Below, piece after piece: positions 11,041-24,969 of a DNA stretch of 64,000 nucleotides. The notes below the pieces were generated by a model that searched no databases, had not been told where the DNA came from, and worked only from the letters and a program-made list of their open reading frames with translations. How positions within the stretch are numbered: position 1 is the first letter of the stretch; each line of letters starts with the position of its first letter. This DNA comes from Colletes latitarsis (lineage: Eukaryota; Arthropoda; Insecta; Hymenoptera; Colletidae), in NCBI RefSeq assembly GCF_051014445.1, contig NW_027488365.1, forward strand, positions 6,448,001-6,512,000, given 5' to 3'. A program made the position numbers and the translations under genes.

Positions 11041-11889
11041 GCCCTCATCAGGCTGATACTTTCGCATATTTCTCATACTTGATGGCTAGATCCTGGGCTT
11101 TTTCTGGATTGCATCACGTAGTAATGAAGTGCAACACTGAAACAGTCAATTAAGCCTGGTTTCCATCAATATTTTAGCGGACAACGCATGTTAGGTCTAG
11201 GTTAGCCCAGGGATTTTCACTCATCAGACTCATACTTTCGCATACTTCACATACTTGTTAAACGGATCCTGGGTTTTTTCTGGTTTGGATCACGTAGTAA
11301 TGTGGGACCACACTGAAACAATCAATTAAACCTGGTCATGATAAATATTTTAGAGGATAACGCATGTTAGGTCTGGGTTTGGTCTAGGATTTGCCCTCGT
11401 CAGGCTCATACTTTCGCATATTTCTCATACTTCATGGCTAGATCCTGGGCTATTTCTGGATTGGATCACGTAGTAATGTGGTACCACACTGAAACAGTCG
11501 ATTAAACCAGGTTTCTATGAATATTTTTGAGGATAACGCAAGTTAGGTCTGGGATAGGTCTGGGATTTGCCCTCATCAGGCTCATACTTTCGCGTTTTTC
11601 ACATACTTGTTGAACAGATCCTGGGTTTTTTCCTGTTTGGGTCACGTAGTTGTGTGGTACCACACTGAAACAGTCGATTAAACCTGGTTTCGATCAATAT
11701 TTTTGAGGATAACGCATGTTAGGTCTAGGTTGGGCCTGGGATTTTCACTCATCAGACACATGTTTTCGCATTCTTCACATACTTGTTGAACGGATCCTGG
11801 GTTTTTCCTGGTTTGGATCAGGTAGTAATGTGGGACCACACTGGAGCAGTCAATTAAACCTGGTTTCGATCAATGTTTTAGAGAATATT

Positions 11890-12515
11890 TCATGTTAGGT
11901 CTAGGTTAGGTCTGGGATTTGCTCTCATCAGGCTCATTCTTTCGCATATTTCTCATACTTGATGGCTAGATCCTGGGCTTTTTCTGGATTGAATCACGTA
12001 GTAATGAAGTACAACACTGAAACAGTCAATTAAACCTGGTCTTGATAAATATTTTAGAGGATAACGCATGTTAGGTTTGGGTTAGGTCTAGGATTTGCCC
12101 CCATCAGGCTCATACTTTCGCATATTTCTCATACTTCATGGCTGGATCCTGGGCTATTTCTGGTTTGGATCATGTAGTAATGTGGTACCACACTGAAACA
12201 GTCAATTAAACCTGGTTTTGATCAATATTTTAGAGAATAATTCATGTCAGGTCTAGGTTAGGTCTGGGATTTGCTCTCATCAGGCTCATTCTTTCGCATA
12301 TTTCTCATACTTGATGGCTAGATCCTGGGCTTTTTCTGGATTGAATCACGTAGTAATGAAGTACAACACTGAAACAGTCAATTAAACCTGGTCTTGATAA
12401 ATATTTTAGAGGATAACGCATGTTAGGTTTGGGTTAGGTCTAGGATTTGCCCCCATCAGGCTCATACTTTCGCATATTTCTCATACTTCATGGCTGGATC
12501 CTGGGCTATTTCTGG
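11890..12515. repeat. Dimer duplication, 352-bp period, types VI-I-like
   Basis: The rare GGATTGAATCACGTAG junction occurs at 11987 and 12339, 352 bp apart, followed in both by GAAGTACAACACTG, CTTGATAAATATTTT, GGTTTGGGTTAGG, TTTGCCCCCATCAGG and CATGGCTGGATCCTGGG. Related but older copies of the same string are near 9950 and 13300. Confidence 0.87.
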
Positions 12516-13926
12516 ATTGGATCACGTGGTAATGTGGTACCACACTGAAACAGTCAATTAAACCTGGTTTCCATCAATATTTTAGAGGAAAACGCATGTT
12601 AGGTCTAGGTTAGGCCTGGGATTTGCCCTCATCAGGGTCATACTTCCGCAGTTTTAACATACATGTTGACCTGATCGAGGGTTTTTTCTGCTTTGGATCA
12701 CGTAGTGAAGTGGTACCGCACTGAAGCAGACTATTAAACCTGGTTTGGATCAATATTTTAGAGGATAACGCATGTTAGGTCTGGGATAGGTCTGGGATTT
12801 GCCCTCATCAGGCTCATACTTTCGCGTTTTTCACATACTTGTTGAACTGGTCCTCGGTTTTTTCTGGTTTGGATCACGTAGCAATGTGGTACCACACTGA
12901 AACAATCAATTAAACCTGATCTTGATAAATATTTTAGAGGATAACGCATGTTAGGTCTGGGTTAGGTCTGGGATTTGCCCTCATCAGGCTCATACTTTCG
13001 CATTCTTCACATACTTGTTGAACGGTTCCTGGGTTTTTTCTGGTTTGGATCACGTAATAATGTGGGACCACACTGAAACAATCAATTAAACCTGGTCATG
13101 GTCAATATTTTAGAGAATAATTCATGTTATGTCTAGGTTAGGTCTGGGATTTGCTCTCATCAGGCTCATTCTTTCGCATATTTCTCATACATGATGGCTA
13201 GATCCTGGGCTTTTTCTGGATTGCATCACGTAGTAATGAAGTACAACACTGAAACAGCCAATTAAACCTGGTCTTGATAAATATTTTAGAGGATAACGCA
13301 TGTTAGGTCTGGGTTAGGACTAGGATTTGCCCCCATCAGGCTCATACTTTCGCATATTCCTCATACTTCATGGCTGGATCCTGGGCTATTTCTGGTTTGG
13401 ATCACGTAGTAATGTGGTACCACACTGAAACAGTCAATTAAACCTGGTTTTGATCAATCTTTTAGAGAATAATTCATGTCAGGTCTACGTTAGGTCTGGG
13501 ATTTGCTCTCATCAGGCTCATTCTTTCGCATATTTCTCACACTTGATGGCTAGATCCTGGGCTTTTTCCGGTTTGCATCACGTAGTAATGTGGTACCACG
13601 CTGAAACAGTCAATTAAGCCTGATTTCGATGAATATTTTAGAGGATAACGCAAGTTAGGTCTGGGACAGGTCTGGGATTCGCCCTCATCAGGCTCATACC
13701 TTCGCATATTTCTCATACTTGATGGCTAGATCCTGGGCTTTTTCTGGATTGCATCACGTAGTAATGAAGTACAACACTGAAGCAGTCAATTAAACCTGGT
13801 TTCCATCAATATCTTAGAGGACAACGCAAGTTAGGTCTGGGATAAGTCTGGGATCTGCCCTCATCAGGCTCATACTTTCGCGTTTTTCACATACTTGTTG
13901 AACAGATCCTGTGTTTTTTCTGGTTT

Positions 13927-14103
13927 GGATCACGTAGTAGTGTGGTACCACACTGAAACAGTCCATTAAACCTTGTTTGGATCAATATTTTAGAGGATAA
14001 CGAATGTTAGGTCTGGGATAGGTCTGGGATTTGCCCTCATCAGACTCATACTTTCGCACACTTCACATACTCGTTGAACAGATCCTGGGTTATTTTCTGG
14101 TTT
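13927..14103 (+). repeat. Monomer type V example (TAGTGTGGTACC / GTCCATTAAACC)
   Basis: This type combines the 16-bp palindrome with CAGTCCATTAAACC and TTTGGATCAATATTTTAG. The distal part of this copy reads CGCACACTTCACATACTCG, GTTGAACAGATCC and GGGTTATTTTCTGG. Relatives with AAAGAGTCCATT occur at 45.9, 46.5, 49.6 and 50.7 kb and mark the duplication there. Confidence 0.8.
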
Positions 14104-17097
14104 GGATCACATAGTAATGTGGTACCACACTGAAACAGTCGATTAAACCAGGTTTCGATCAATATTTTTGAGGATAACGCAACTTAGGTCTGGGATAGGT
14201 CTGGGATTTGCCCTCGTCAGGCTCATACTTTCGCGTTTTTCACATTCTTGTTCAACAGATCCTGGGTTTTTCCGGTTTGGGTCACGTACTAGTGTGGTAC
14301 CACACTGAAACAGTCGATTAAACCCGGTTTCGATCAATATTTTTGAGGATAACGCATGTTAGGTCTAGGTTAGGCCGGGGATTTTCACTCAGCAGACTCG
14401 TACTTTCGCATTCTTCACATACTTGTTGAACGGATCCTGGGTTTTTACTGGTTTGGATCACATAGTAATGTGGTACCACACTGAAACATTCAATTAAACC
14501 TGGTCTAGATAAATATTTTAGAGGATAACGCATGTTAGGTCTGGGTTAGGTCTAGGATTTGCCCCCATCAGGCTCATACTTTCGCAGTTTTAACATGCAT
14601 GTTGACCTCATCGAGGGGTTTTTCTGCTTTGGATCACGTAGTAAAGTGGTACCACAACTAAAACAGTCAATTGAACCTGGTTTCGATCATTATTTTAGAG
14701 GATAACGCAAGTTAGGTCTGGGATAGGTCTGGGATTAGCCCTCATCAGACTCATACTTTCGCATACTTCACATACTTGTTGACCTGATCGAGTGTTTTTT
14801 CTGCTTTGGATCACGTAGTAAAGTGGTACCACACTGAAACAGTCCATTAAACCTGGTTTGGATCAATATTTTAGAGAATAACGCATGTTAGGTCTAGGTT
14901 AGGTCTGGGATTTTCACTCATCAGACTCATACTTTCGCATTCTTCACATACTTGTTGAACGGATCCTGGGTTTTTACTGGTTTGGATCACGTAGTAATGT
15001 GGCACCACACTGAAACAGTCAATTACACCTGGATTCGATCAATACTTTGGAGAGTAATTCATGTTAGGTCTAGGTTAGGTCTGGGATCTGCTCTCATCTG
15101 GCTCATTCTTTCGCATATTTCACATACTTCATGGCTAGATCCTGGGCTTTTTTTGGATTGCATCACGTAGTAATGAAGTACAACACTGAAACAGTCAATT
15201 AAACCTGGTTTCCATCAATATTTTAGAGGACAACGCATGTTAGGTCTAGGTTAGGCCTGGGATTTGCCCTCACCAGGGTCATACTTTCGCAGTTTTAACA
15301 TACACGTTGACCTGATCGAGGGTTTTTTCCGCTTTGGATCACGTAGAAAAGTGGTACCACACTGAAGCAATCCATTAAACCCGGTTTGGATCAATATTTT
15401 AGAGGATAACGCATGTTAGGTTTGGGTTAGGTCTAGGATTTGCCCTCATCAGGCTCATACTTTCGCATATTTCTCATACTTCATGGCTAGATCCTGGGCT
15501 TTTTTCTGGTTTGTATCACGTAGTAGTGTGGTACCACACTGAAACAGTCCATTAAACCTGGTTTCGATCAATATTTTAGAGGATAACGCAAGTTAGGTCT
15601 GGGATAGGTCTGGGATTCGCCCTCATCAGGCTCATACTTACGCGTTTTTCACATACTTGTTGAACAGATCCTGGGTTTTTTCTGGTTTGAGTCACGTAGT
15701 AATGTGGTACCACACTGAAACAGTCGATTAAACCAGGTTTCGATCAATATTTTTGAGGATAACGCATGTTAGGTCCAGGTTTGGCCTGGGATTTTCACTC
15801 ATCAGAATCATTCTTTCGCATTCTTCACATACCTGTTGAACGGATCGAGGGTTTTTTCTGCTTTGGATCACGTAGTAAAGTGGTACCACACTAAAACAGT
15901 CCACTAAACCTGGTTTGGATCAATATTTTAGAGGATAATGCATGTTAGGTCTAGGTTAGCCCTGGGATTTTCACTCATCAGACTCATTCTTTCGCATTCT
16001 TCACATACCTGTTGAACGGATCCTGGGTTTTTTCTGGTTTGGATCACGTAGTAATGTGGGACCACACTGAAGTAATCAATTAAACCTGGTCTTGATAAAT
16101 ATTTTAGAGGATAACGCATGTTAGGCCTGGGTTAGGTCTAGGATTTGCTCTCGTCAGGCTCATACTTTCGCATATTTCTCGTACTTGATGGCTAGATCCT
16201 GGGCTTTTTCTGGATTGCATCCCGTAGTAATGAAGTACAACACTGAAACAGTCAATTAAACCTGGTTTCCATCAATATCTTAGAGGACAACGCAAGTTAG
16301 GTCTGGGATAGGTCTGGGATTTGCCCTCATCAGACTCTTACGTTCGCGTTTTTCACATACTTGTTGAACGGATCCTGGGTTTTTTCTGGTTTGGATCACG
16401 TAGTAATGTGGTACCACACTGAAACAGTCAATTAAACCTGGTTTCGATCAATATTTTAGTGGACAATGCAAGTTAGGTCTGGGATAGGTCTGGGATTTGC
16501 CCACATCAGGGTCATACTTTCGCATTTTTCACATACTTGTTGAACAGATCCTGGGTTTTTTCTGGTTTGGATCGCGCAGTAATGTGGTACCACACTGAAA
16601 CAGCCCACTAAACCTGGTTTCGATCAATATTTTAGAGGATAACGAAAGTTATGTCTAGGTTAGGCCTGGGATTTGCTCTCATCAGACTCATGCTTTCGCA
16701 TTTTTCACATACTTGTTGAACAGATCCTGGGTTTTTTCTGGTATGGATCACGCAGTAATGTGGTACCACCCTGAGACGTTCAGTTAAACCTGGTCTTGAT
16801 AAATATTTTTGAGGATAACGCATGTTAGGTCTGGGTTAGGTGTAGGATTTGCCCTCATCAGGCTCATACTTTCGCACATTTCTTATACTTCATGGATAGA
16901 TCCTGGGCTATTTTCTGGTTTCGATCACATAGTAATGTGGTACCACACTGAAACAGTCGATTAAACCAGGTTTCGATCAATATTCTTGAGGATAACGCAT
17001 GTTAGGTCTAGGTAAGGCCTGGGATTTTCACTCATGAGACTCATTCTTTCGCATTCTTCACATACCTGTTGAACGGATCCTGGGTTTTTTCTGGTCT

Positions 17098-17273
17098 GGA
17101 TCACGTAGTAATGTGGGACCACACTGAAACAATCAATTAAACCTGGTCTTGATAAATATTTTAGAGGATAACGCATGTTAGGTCTGGGTTAGGTCTAGGA
17201 TTTGCTCTCGTCAGGCTCATACTTTCGCATATTTCTCATACTTGATGGCTAGATCCTGGGCTCTTTCTGGATT
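17098..17273 (+). repeat. Monomer type III example (GTGGGACCACACTG / CTTGATAAATATTTT)
   Basis: A single change in the palindrome (GTGGGACCAC) is linked to AAACAATCAATTAAACC, the GGTCTTGATAAATATTTTAG segment that destroys the second dyad, and GTTAGGTCTGGGTTAGG. The 3' part varies between TTCATGGCTAG and TTGATGGCTAG. It commonly follows a type II monomer, which gives a recurrent II-III pair. Confidence 0.87.
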
Positions 17274-17534
17274 GCATCACGTAGTAATGAAGTACAACAC
17301 TGAAACAGTCAATTAAACCTGGTTTCCATCAATATCTTAGAGGACAACGCAAGTTAGGTCTGGGATAGGTCAGGGATTTGCCCTCATCAGACTCATACTT
17401 TCGCATTCTTCACATACTTGTTGAACGGATCCTGGGTTTTTTCTGGTTTGGATCACGTAGTAATGTGGTACCACGCTGAAACAGTCAATTAAACCTGGTT
17501 TCGATCAATATTTTAGAGGATAACGCAAGTTAGG

Positions 17535-18680
17535 TACTAGGTTAGGCCTGGGATTTGCCCTCATCAGGGTCATACTTTCGCAGTTTTAACATGCATGTTG
17601 ACCTGATCGAGGGTTTTTTCTGCTTTGGATGACGTAATAAAGTGGTGCCGCAACTAAAACAGTCAACTAAACCTGGTTTCGACCATTATTTTAGAGGATA
17701 ACGCAAGTCAGGTCTGGGATAGGTCTGGGATTAGCACTCATCAGACTCATACTTTCGCACACTTCACATACTCGTTGACAAGATCCTGGGTTTTTTTCTG
17801 GTTTGGATCACGTAGTAATGTGGTACCACACTGAAACAGTCGATTGAACCTGGTTTCGATTAATATTTTAGAGAATAATTCATGTTAGGTCTAGGTAAGG
17901 TCTGGGATTTGCTCTCATCAGGCTCATTCTTTCGCATATTTCTCATACTTGATGTCTAGATCCTGGGCTTTTTCTGGATTGCATCACGTAGTAATGAAGT
18001 ACAACACTGAAACAGTCAATTAAACCTGGTTTCCATCAATATTTTACACGACAACGCATGTTAGGTCTAGGTTAGGCCTGGGATTTGCCCTCATCAGGGT
18101 CATACTTTCGCAGTTTTAACATGCATGTTGACCTGATCGAGGGTTTTTTCTGCTTTGGATGACGTAATAAAGTGGTGCCGCAACTAAAACAGTCAACTAA
18201 ACCTGGTTTCGACCATTATTTTAGAGGATAACGCAAGTCAGGTCTGGGATAGGTCTGGGATTAGCCCTCATCAGACTCATACTTTCGCACACTTCACATA
18301 CTCGTTGACAAGATCCTGGGTTTTTTTCTGGTTTGGATCACGTAGTAATGTGGTACCACACTGAAACAGTCGATTGAACCTGGTTTCGATTAATATTTTA
18401 GAGAATAATTCATGTTAGGTCTAGGTAAGGTCTGGGATTTGCTCTCATCAGGCTCATTCTTTCGCATATTTCTCATACTTGATGTCTAGATCCTGGGCTT
18501 TTTCTGGATTGCATCACGTAGTAATGAAGTACAACACTGAAACAGTCAATTAAACCTGGTTTCCATCAATATTTTACACGACAACGCATGTTAGGTCTAG
18601 GTGAGGCCTGGGATTTGCCCTCATCAGGGTCATACTTTCGCAGTTTTAACATGCATGTTGACCTGATCGAGGGTTTTTTC
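17535..18680. repeat. Trimer higher-order repeat, 530-bp period, two copies
   Basis: CAGTTTTAACATGCATG is found at 17581, 18111 and 18641. The first two copies share the rare variants GATGACGTAATAAAG, GTGGTGCCGCAACTAAAAC, TTTCGACCATTATTTTAG and GATGTCTAGATCC, and are nearly identical. The third start diverges near 18680. The period of 530 bp is three monomers, one with an additional T. A diverged relative of the same trimer is at about 35130-35660. Confidence 0.92.
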
Positions 18681-19079
18681 CGCTTTCGATCACGTAGTAA
18701 AGTGGTACCACACTGAAGCAGTCCATTAAACCTGGTTTCCATCAATATTTTAGAGGATAACGCATGTTAGGTTTGGGTTAGGTCTAGGATTTGCCCTCAT
18801 CAGGCTCATACTTTCGCATATTTCTCATACTTCATGGCTAGATCCTGGGCTTTTTCTGGATTGTATCACGTAGTAATGTGGTACCACGCTGAAACAGTCA
18901 ATTAAACCTGGTTTCGATCATTATTTTAGAGGATAACGCAAGTTAGGTCTGGGATAGGTCTGGGATTCGCCCTCATCAGGCTCATACTTTCGCATTCTTC
19001 ACATACTTGTTGAACGGATCCTGGGCTTTTTCTGGATTGCATCACGTAGTAATGAAGTACAACACTGAAACAGTCAATT

Positions 19080-22000
19080 AAACCTGGTCTTGATAAATAT
19101 TTTAGAGGATAACGCATGTTAGGTTTGGGTTAGGTCTAGGATTTGCCCTCATCAGGCTCATGCTTTCGCATATTTCTTATACTTCATGGCTAGATCATGG
19201 GCTGTTTCTGGATTGTATCACGTAGTAATGTGGTACCACGCTGAAACAGTCAATTAAACCTGGTCTGGATAAATATTTTAGTGGATAACGCATCTTAGGT
19301 CTGTGTTAGGTCTAAGATTTGCCCTCCTCAGGCTCACAGTTTCGCGTTTTTCGCATACTTGTTGAACAGATCCTGGGTTTTCTCTGGTTTGGATCACGAA
19401 GTAGTGAGGTACCACACTGAAACAGTCCATTAAACCTGGTTTCGCTCAATATCTTAGAAGATAACGCATGTTAGGTCTAGGTTAGGCCTGGGATTTGCCC
19501 TCATCAGGGTCATACTTTCGCAGTTTTAACATGCATGTTGACCTGATCGAGGGTTTTTTCTGCTTGGATCACGTAGTAAAGTGGTACTACACTAAAACAG
19601 TCAATTAAACCTGGTTTCGATCAATATTTTACAGGATAACGCAAGTTAGGCCTGGGATAGGTCTAGGATTTGCCCTCATCAGGCTCATTCTTTCGCATAT
19701 TTCTCATACTTCATGGCTGGATCCTGGACTATTACTGGTTTGGATCACGTAGTAATGTGGTACCACACTGAAACAGTCAATTAAACCTGGTTTCGATCAA
19801 TATTTTAGAGAATAATTCATGTTAGGTCTGGGTTAGGTCTGGGATTTGCTCTCATCAGGCTCATACTTTCGCATATTTCTTATACTTCATGGATAGATCC
19901 TGGGCTATGTTCTGGTTTGGATCACATAGTAATGTGGTACCACACTGAAACAGTTGATTAAACCAGGTTTCGATCAATGTTCTTGAGGATAACGCATGTT
20001 AGGTCTAGGTTAGCCCAGAGATTTTCACACATCAGACACATTCTATCGCATTCTTCACTGACCTGTTGAACGGATCCTGGGTTTTCTCTGGTTTGGATCA
20101 CGTAGTAATGTGGGACCACACTGAAGCAATCAATTAAACCTGGTCTTGATAAATATTTTAGAGGATAACGCATGTTAGGTCTCGGTTAGGTCTAGGATTT
20201 GCTCTCGTCAGGCTCATACTTTCGCATATTTCTCATACTTGTTGAACAGATCCTGGGTTTTTTCTGGATTGGATCACGTAGTAATGTGGTACCACACTGA
20301 AACAGTCAATTAAACCTGGTTTCCATCAATATCTTAGAGGACAACGCAAGTTAGGTCTGGGATAGGTCTGGGATTCGCCCTCATCAGGCTCATACTTTCG
20401 CACGCTTCACAGACTCGCTTAACAGATCCTGGGTTTTTTCTGGTTTGGTTCACGTAGTAATGTGGTACCACACTGAAACATTCAGTTAAACCTGGTATTG
20501 ATAAATATTTTTGAGGATAACGCATGTTAGGTCTGGGTTAGGTCTAGGATTTGCCCTCATCAGGCTCATACTTTCGCACACTTCGCGTACTCGTTTAACA
20601 GATCCTGGGTTTTTTCTGGTTTGGTCCATATAGAAATGTGGTACCACACTGAAACATTCAATTAAACCTGGTCTTGATAAATATTTTAGAGGATAACGCA
20701 TGTTAGGTTTGGGTTAGGTCTAGGATTTGCCCACATCAGGCTCATTCTTTCGCATATTTCTCATACTTGATGGCTAGATCCTGGGCTTTTTCTGGATTGC
20801 ATCACGTAGTAATGAAGTACAACACTGAAACAGTCAATTAAACCTGGTCTGCATAAATATTTTAGTGGATAACGCATCTTAGGTCTGTGTTAGGTCTAAG
20901 ATTTGCCCTCCTCAGGCTCACAGTTTCGCGTTTTTCGCATACTTGTTGAACAGATCCTGGGTTTTCTCTGGTTTGGATCACGAAGTAGTGAGGTACCACA
21001 CTGAAACAGTCCATTAAACCTGGTTTCGCTCAATATCTTAGAAGATAACGCATGTTAGGTCTAGGTTAGGCCTGGGATTTGCCCTCATCAGGGTCATACT
21101 TTCGCAGTTTTAACATGCATGTTGACCTGATCGAGGGTTTTTTCTGCTTGGATCACGTAGTAAAGTGGTACTACATTAAAACAGTCAATTAAACCTGGTT
21201 TCGATCAATATTTTACAGGATAGCGCAAGTTAGGCCTGGGATAGGTCTAGGATTTGCCCTCATCAGGCTCATTCTTTCGCATATTTCTCATACTTCATGG
21301 CTGGATCCTGGACTATTACTGGTTTGGATCACGTAGTAATGTGGTACCACACTGAAACAGTCAATTAAACCTGGTTTCGATCAATATTTTAGAGAATAAT
21401 TCATGTTAGGTCTGGGTTAGGTCTGGGATTTGCTCTCATCAGGCTCATACTTTCGCATATTTCTTATACTTCATGGATAGATCCTGGGCTATGTTCTGGT
21501 TTGGATCACATAGTAATGTGGTACCACACTGAAACAGTTGATTAAACCAGGTTTCGATCAATATTCTTGAGGATAACGCATGTTAGGTCTAGGTTAGCCC
21601 AGAGATTTTCACACATCAGACACATTCTATCGCATTCTTCACTGACCTGTTGAACGGATCCTGGGTTTTTTCTGGTTTGGATCACGTAGTAATGTGGTAC
21701 CACACTGAAACAGTCAATTAAACCTGGTTTCGATCAATATTTTAGAGAATAATTCATGTTAGGTCTGGGTTAGGTCTGGGATTTTGCTCTCATCAGGCTC
21801 ATTCTTTCGCATATTTCTCATACTTGATGGCTAGATCCTGGGCTTTTTCTGGATTGCATCACGTAGTAATGAAGTACAACACTGAAACAGTCAATTAAAC
21901 CTGGTCTTGATAAATATTTTAGAGGATAACGCATGTTAGGTTTGGGTTAGGTCTAGGATTTGCCCTCATCAGGCTCATGCTTTCGCATATTTCTTATACT

Positions 22001-22607
22001 TCATGGCTAGATCCTGGGCTGTTTCTGGATTGTATCACGTAGTAATGTGGTACCACGCTGAAACAGTCAATTAAACCTGGTCTGCATAAATATTTTAGTG
22101 GATAACGCATCTTAGGTCTGTGTTAGGTCTAAGATTTGCCCTCCTTAGGCTCACAGTTTCGCGTTTTTCGCATACTTGTTGAACAGATCCTGGGTTTTCT
22201 CTGGTTTGGATCACGAAGTAGTGAGGTACCACACTGAAACAGTCCATTAAACCTGGTTTCGCTCAATATCTTAGATGATAACGCATGTTAGGTCTAGGTT
22301 AGGCCTGGGATTTGCCCTCATCAGGGTCATACTTTCGCAGTTTTAACATGCATGTTGACCTGATCGAGGGTTTTTTCTGCTTGGATCACGTAGTAAAGTG
22401 GTACTACACTAAAACAGTCAATTAAACCTGGTTTCGATCAATATTTTACAGGATAACGCAAGTTAGGCCTGGGATAGGTCTAGGATTTGCCCTCATCAGG
22501 CTCATTCTTTCGCATATTTCTCATACTTCATGGCTGGATCCTGGACTATTACTGGTTTGGATCACGTAGTAATGTGGTACCACACTGAAACAGTCAATTA
22601 AACCTGG
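19080..22607. repeat. Cassette amplified in three partial copies (9- and 7-monomer steps)
   Basis: The rare string CACAGTTTCGCG, followed by TTTTTCGCATACTTG, GGGTTTTCTCTGG and GATCACGAAGTAGTGAGG, occurs at 19335, 20919 and 22152. The gaps are 1,584 bp (9 monomers) and 1,233 bp (7 monomers). The copies share GATCCTGGACTATTACTGG, AAGTGGTACTACA and TTTCACACATCAGACACATTC. The first two copies match over about 830 bp; the third is cut off near 22608. The 16-monomer shift between copies one and three also links 19958 with 22774. Confidence 0.9.
20060..20745. repeat. Duplicated block, copy 1 (partner 24284-24969, 24 monomers)
   Basis: About 685 bp match the partner at a shift of 4,224 bp, exactly 24 x 176. 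Shared rare variants are GGTCTCGGTTAGG, CGCACGCTTCACAGACTCG, CCTGGTATTGATAAATATT and CATATAGAAATGTGG. The copies differ at a few positions, such as TTGGTCCATATAG here versus TTGGTTCATATAG. Confidence 0.9.
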
Positions 22608-22887
22608 TCTTGATAAATATTTTAGAGGATAACGCATGTTAGGTCTGGGTTAGGTCTAGGATTTGCTCTCGTCAGGCTCATACTTTCGCATATTTCTCAT
22701 ACTTGTTGAACAGATCCTGGGTTTTTTCTGGATTGGATCACGTAGTAATGTGGTACCACACTGAAACAGTTGATTAAACCAGGTTTCGATCAATATTCTT
22801 GAGGATAACGCATGTTAGGTCTAGGTTAGCCCAGAGATTTTCACACATCAGACACATTCTATCGCATTCTTCACTGACCTGTTGAAC

Positions 22888-24531
22888 GGATCCTGGGTTT
22901 TTTCTGGTTTGGATCACGTAGTAATGTGGGACCACACTGAAGCAATCAATTAAACCTGGTCTTGATAAATATTTTAGAGGATAACGCATGTTAGGTCTGG
23001 GTTAGGTCTAGGATTTGCTCTCGTCAGGCTCATACTTTCGCATATTTCTCATACTTGTTGAACAGATCCTGGGTTTTTTCTGGATTGGATCAGGTAGTAA
23101 TGTGGTACCACACTGAAACAGTCAATTAAACCTGGTTTCCATCAATATTTTAGAGGATAACGCAAGTTAGGCCTGGGATAGGTGTAGGATTTGCCCACAT
23201 CAGGCTCATGCTTTCGCATATTTCTCATACTTCATGGCTAGATCCTGGGCTGTTTCTGGATTGTATCACGTAGTAATGTGGTACCACGCTGAAACAGTCA
23301 ATTAAACCTGGTGTGGATAAATATTTTAGAGGATAACGCATCTTAGGTCTGTGTTAGGTCTAAGATTTGCCCTCCTCAGGCTCACAGTTTCGCGTTTTTC
23401 GCATACTTGTTGAACAGATCCTGGGCTTTTTCTGGATTGCATCACGTAGTATTGTGGTACCACACTGAAACAGTCGATTAAACCAAGTTTCGATCAATAT
23501 TTTTGAGGATAACGCATGTTAGGTCTGGGTTAGGTCTAGGATTTGCTCTCGTCAGGCTCATACTTTCGCATATTTCTCATACTTGTTGAACAGATCCTGG
23601 GTTTTTTCTGGATTGGATCACGTAGTAATGTGGTACCACACTGAAACAGTCAATTAAACCTGGTTTCCATCAATATCTTAGAGGACAACGCAAGTTAGGT
23701 CTGGGATAGGTCTGGGATTCGCCCTCATCAGGCCCATACTTTCGCATATTTCTCATACTTCATGGCTGGATCCTGGACTATTACTGGTTTGGATCACGTA
23801 GTAATGTGGTACCACACTGAAACAGTCAATTAAACCTGGTTTCGATCAATATTTTAGAGAATAATTCATGTTAGGTCTGGGTTAGGTCTGGGATTTGCTC
23901 TCATCAGGCTCATTCTTTCGCATATTTCTCATACTTGATGGCTAGATCCTGGGCTTTTTCTGGATTGCATCACGTAGTAATGAAGTACAACACTGAAACA
24001 GTCAATTAAACCTGGTTTCGATAAATATTTTAGAGAACAATTCATGTTAGGTCTAGGTTAGGCCTGGGATTTTCCCTCATCAGGGTCATACTTTCGCAGT
24101 TCTAACATACATGTTGACCTGATCGAGGGTTTTTTCTGCTTTGGATCACGTAGTAAAGTGGTACCACACTGAAACAGTCCACTAAACCTGGTTTGGATCA
24201 ATATTTTAGAGGATAATGCATGTTAGGTCTAGGTTAGCCCTGAGATTTTCACTCATCAGACACATTCTTTCGCATTCTTCACATACCTGTTGAACGGATA
24301 CTGGGTTTTCTCTGGTTTGGATAACGTAGTAATGTGGGACCACACTGAAGCAATCAATTAAACCTGGTCTTGATAAATATTTTAGAGGATAACGCATGTT
24401 AGGTCTCGGTTAGGTCTAGGATTTGCTCTCGTCAGGCTCATACTTTCGCATATTTCTCATACTTGTTGAACAGATCCTGGGTTTTTTCTGGATTGGATCA
24501 CGTAGTAATGTGGTACCACACTGAAACAGTC
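22888..24531. repeat. Segmental duplication, copy 1 (partner 36788-38430, shift 13,900 bp)
   Basis: This block matches the partner at a constant shift of 13,900 bp (79 monomers). Landmarks are CACAGTTTCGCG at 23383 and 37283, GTAGTATTGTGG at 23446 and 37346, and GATAATGCATG at 24211 and 38111. An internal patch of about 23525-23750 does not match its partner (TAGGTCTGGGTTAGG versus TAGGTCTAGGTTAAGCC), although both flanks match without any change of register. That is the pattern left by gene conversion. Confidence 0.87.
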
Positions 24532-24969
24532 AATTAAACCTGGTTTCCATCAATATCTTAGAGGACAACGCAAGTTAGGTCTGGGATAGGTCTGGGATTC
24601 GCCCTCATCAGGCTCATACTTTCGCACGCTTCACAGACTCGCTTAACAGATCCTGGGTTTTTTCTGGTTTGGTTCACGTAGTAATGTGGTACCACACTGA
24701 AACATTCAGTTAAACCTGGTATTGATAAATATTTTTGAGGATAACGCATGTTAGGTCTGGGTTAGGTCTAGGATTTGCCCTCATCAGGCTCATACTTTCG
24801 CACACTTCGCGTACTCGTTTAACAGATCCTGGGTTTTTTCTGGTTTGGTTCATATAGAAATGTGGTACCACACTGAAACATTCAATTAAACCTGGTCTTG
24901 ATAAATATTTTAGAGGATAACGCATGTTAGGTTTGGGTTAGGTCTAGGATTTGCCCACATCAGGCTCAT
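24284..24969. repeat. Duplicated block, copy 2 (partner 20060-20745)
   Basis: This is the second copy of the 685-bp block. The CGCACACTTCGCGTACTCG and CATATAGAAATGTGG part of it is used again in the next monomers at about 25156-25230. That is a further two-monomer amplification inside this copy that copy 1 lacks. Confidence 0.88.

Larger units (their letters stand above)
13940..19070. repeat. Segmental duplication, copy 1 (partner 31360-36310)
   Basis: Landmarks in this block reappear in the same order about 17.4 kb downstream: TTGTTTGGATCAATATT at 13974 and 31396; the CGCAGTTTTAACATGCATG segment followed by GTTGACCTCATCG at 14583 and 32182; TAACATACACGTTGACC with GTAGAAAAGTGG at 15296 and 33247; GTTAGGTACTAGG at 17529 and 35126; GGGATTCGCC at 18962 and 36205. 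Offsets are 17422, 17599, 17951, 17597 and 17243 bp, each close to a whole number of monomers (98-102). Whole monomers were therefore gained or lost between copies. Confidence 0.85.

Noticed and set aside
11716..11898. Plus-strand open frame of 60 codons (another of 72 codons at 14952-15170)
   Set aside because: Both are ordinary monomers in which stop codons were lost by chance; they have no counterparts in most other copies.
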